From the NCBI GenBank assembly GCA_032433595.1, contig JASWJB010000537.1, positions 1-18,609 of the forward strand: DNA of 18,609 bases, in the 5' to 3' direction. Numbering within the stretch: position 1 is the first letter of the stretch; every line of letters starts with the position of its first letter. This stretch comes from Conoideocrella luteorostrata (lineage: Eukaryota > Ascomycota > Sordariomycetes > Hypocreales > Clavicipitaceae). This document shows, in pieces, positions 17,348-18,609 of this stretch. The position numbers were made by a program, and so were the translations under genes. The notes beneath the pieces are model-generated. The model was not told where the DNA came from, made no database searches, and saw only the letters and a program-made list of their open reading frames with translations.

Positions 17348-18596
17348 GTAGAGATTACAGACAGTAGTAAGGATTGGATAATACAGACTATGTCGTCTTG
17401 AAACACAGGTAGTATGTCGGCCTAGCTTCTATCTGCCGGGGATTCACTGGGATCTTGGATGTGGGAAACCCTGGGGATCAACACCAAGAGGAACTCGATA
17501 GTACATGGACTTCTTTTTATCGCCCCACTATGCCGGGGGTGGAGGAGTTCCTTTTCGCGACAAGGGTAGAGTTTGTTTAAAGAGACACGCGGTCGCTCCA
17601 ATCATCTCATACGAAAACCCGTCCACAGGGCCCATAGCAATATTAACCCGTTATAATTGAACGTTATAATCATCTACTAAGACATATAAGTCTCTGGGCC
17701 ACCTAGCATGCTCTCTAGCAATAGTAGGCTCATACCCTAAAAATGAAACTATTTGCCTATATTTGAAGACATCGTGTGTTATAGTATGCAGCAAATGTCA
17801 GTTTGCATGCATTGCGAATAAGGTACCAACGGATTGGCTCAATCGTTATAAAGAACTACCGTCGTTGAATCGACGCCCTGTTACGCGCCACTCGGTTGTT
17901 CATGAGCGAGCGCCTGGAAGGTCAACCAAGGAGAATTCGCCAGAATTTATGTTTTTGGGCTAAATTTGCAAGCCCTTGATAGAGTCGCATGACTGGAAGA
18001 TACAAGTTGAGCGGCTAATCACATGAGAACTTGCACATAGCTGCAGCTGAGTTAGACCGTGTTGTGTTAGCTGCGAGCACCTATCGACAGCCTCCGCCCC
18101 TAGCCTAATTTGTAGGATTTTCATCGCCCCCGAGGACTGAAACCACATTTGCAGAAGCTTATCCTTCGTTGTTGAGATCCCAGGAAAATCGAGGAAGAGC
18201 TTGTTGCACCCATGCACAGCATCCATGCACCAGGGACTGTGAATAATTAAGGACGCTGTGCACTTTCCCTTTGACCATTCTTCTAGCCTCTCCTTTTGTT
18301 ATACTAATAGTGGCGCCTTTATCTTAGACGGAGGTACTCGCCTTTGACAGAGCCCTTGCATATCCAACCCGCGAACTTATCAACATAACCACTGGTTTTG
18401 GTACAGAAGAGGGTAGACACGCTTCAGCTGGAATATGCCGGCTATATTTGCTTAATGTATTTTGTCAGGTTAAAAAGAACACACCGAACACCCAGACAGA
18501 CAGAGTGATTGTTGGAACGCCGCCAAGCAGCATCAAGCCCGTCACGTGGTCACCTTCAAGCCACGATATTTATACGGCGATATCGTGCCTTCCACT
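17348..18596. other. Spacer downstream of the P450 pseudogene
   Basis: No gene is supported with confidence. A 9-bp direct repeat CGTTATAAT occurs twice near 17649-17672. A minus-strand ATG frame of 88 aa lies at 17960-18226; it starts MDAVHGCNKLFLDFPG, has no recognised domain and may be a remnant of a larger gene or chance. Confidence 0.45.
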
Positions 18597-18609
18597 ATGA
18601 CTTCTTTTC
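18541..18609 (+). promoter_or_regulatory. Possible promoter and first codons of a gene leaving the window
   Basis: GTCACGTG (18541-18548) matches the RTCACRTG consensus of Cbf1-type bHLH factors. A TATA-like ATTTATA lies about 25 bp before an ATG at 18597 in good context (CACTATGA). The frame starts MTSF and is open to the window end, but only four full codons are visible. Confidence 0.25.

Overview
The window looks like nuclear DNA of a filamentous ascomycete (Pezizomycotina, probably Sordariomycetes). Coding exons are compact. Introns are mostly 51-124 bp with GTRNGT-type donors, internal CTAAC branch sites and YAG acceptors. Genes are separated by long AT-rich or repeat-bearing spacers, and two 5S rRNA genes lie free of any rDNA unit, as is usual in these fungi. 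No prokaryotic, phage or CRISPR signal was seen.

Layout. (a) 568-2119, minus: SSL1, the p44 subunit of TFIIH, two exons. (b) 3014-4147, minus: a seven-helix protein of the Chs7 / chitin synthase export chaperone family, four exons; it looks like a paralogue rather than Chs7 itself. (c) 4148-7966: a 3.8 kb spacer with a 21-G run, a 33-bp tandem duplication and several TACTCCGTA motifs, but no convincing gene. (d) 7967-8268, minus: two tandem 5S rRNA genes of 119 nt. They differ at three positions, two of which form a compensated base pair. (e) 8269-11985: AT-rich, gene-poor DNA with a 7-bp purine minisatellite. (f) 11986-13362, plus: a fungal rhodopsin-domain (PTH11-like) membrane protein whose C-terminal tail can only be read through two apparent one-base deletions. 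(g) about 13484-14180: a probable decayed LTR-type remnant with a PBS-like site, a run of small hairpins whose stems differ in sequence but keep their symmetry, and a G-rich tract. (h) 14363-15171, minus: a small cupin-domain protein, five exons, intact. (i) 16252-17347, plus: a cytochrome P450 pseudogene with a stop, a missing I-helix region and a frameshift. (j) 17348-18609: a spacer ending in what may be the promoter and first codons of another gene.

SSL1 and the Chs7-like gene are housekeeping or cell-wall genes. The right half carries accessory-type genes (rhodopsin-like membrane protein, cupin, P450) among repeat debris. The divergent cupin/P450 pair could be the remnant of a metabolic cluster, but no backbone synthase is visible. 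The most distinctive signals are the compensated 5S pair, the hairpin array at 13.76-14.07 kb, the intergenic TACTCCGTA motif, and the internally deleted P450.
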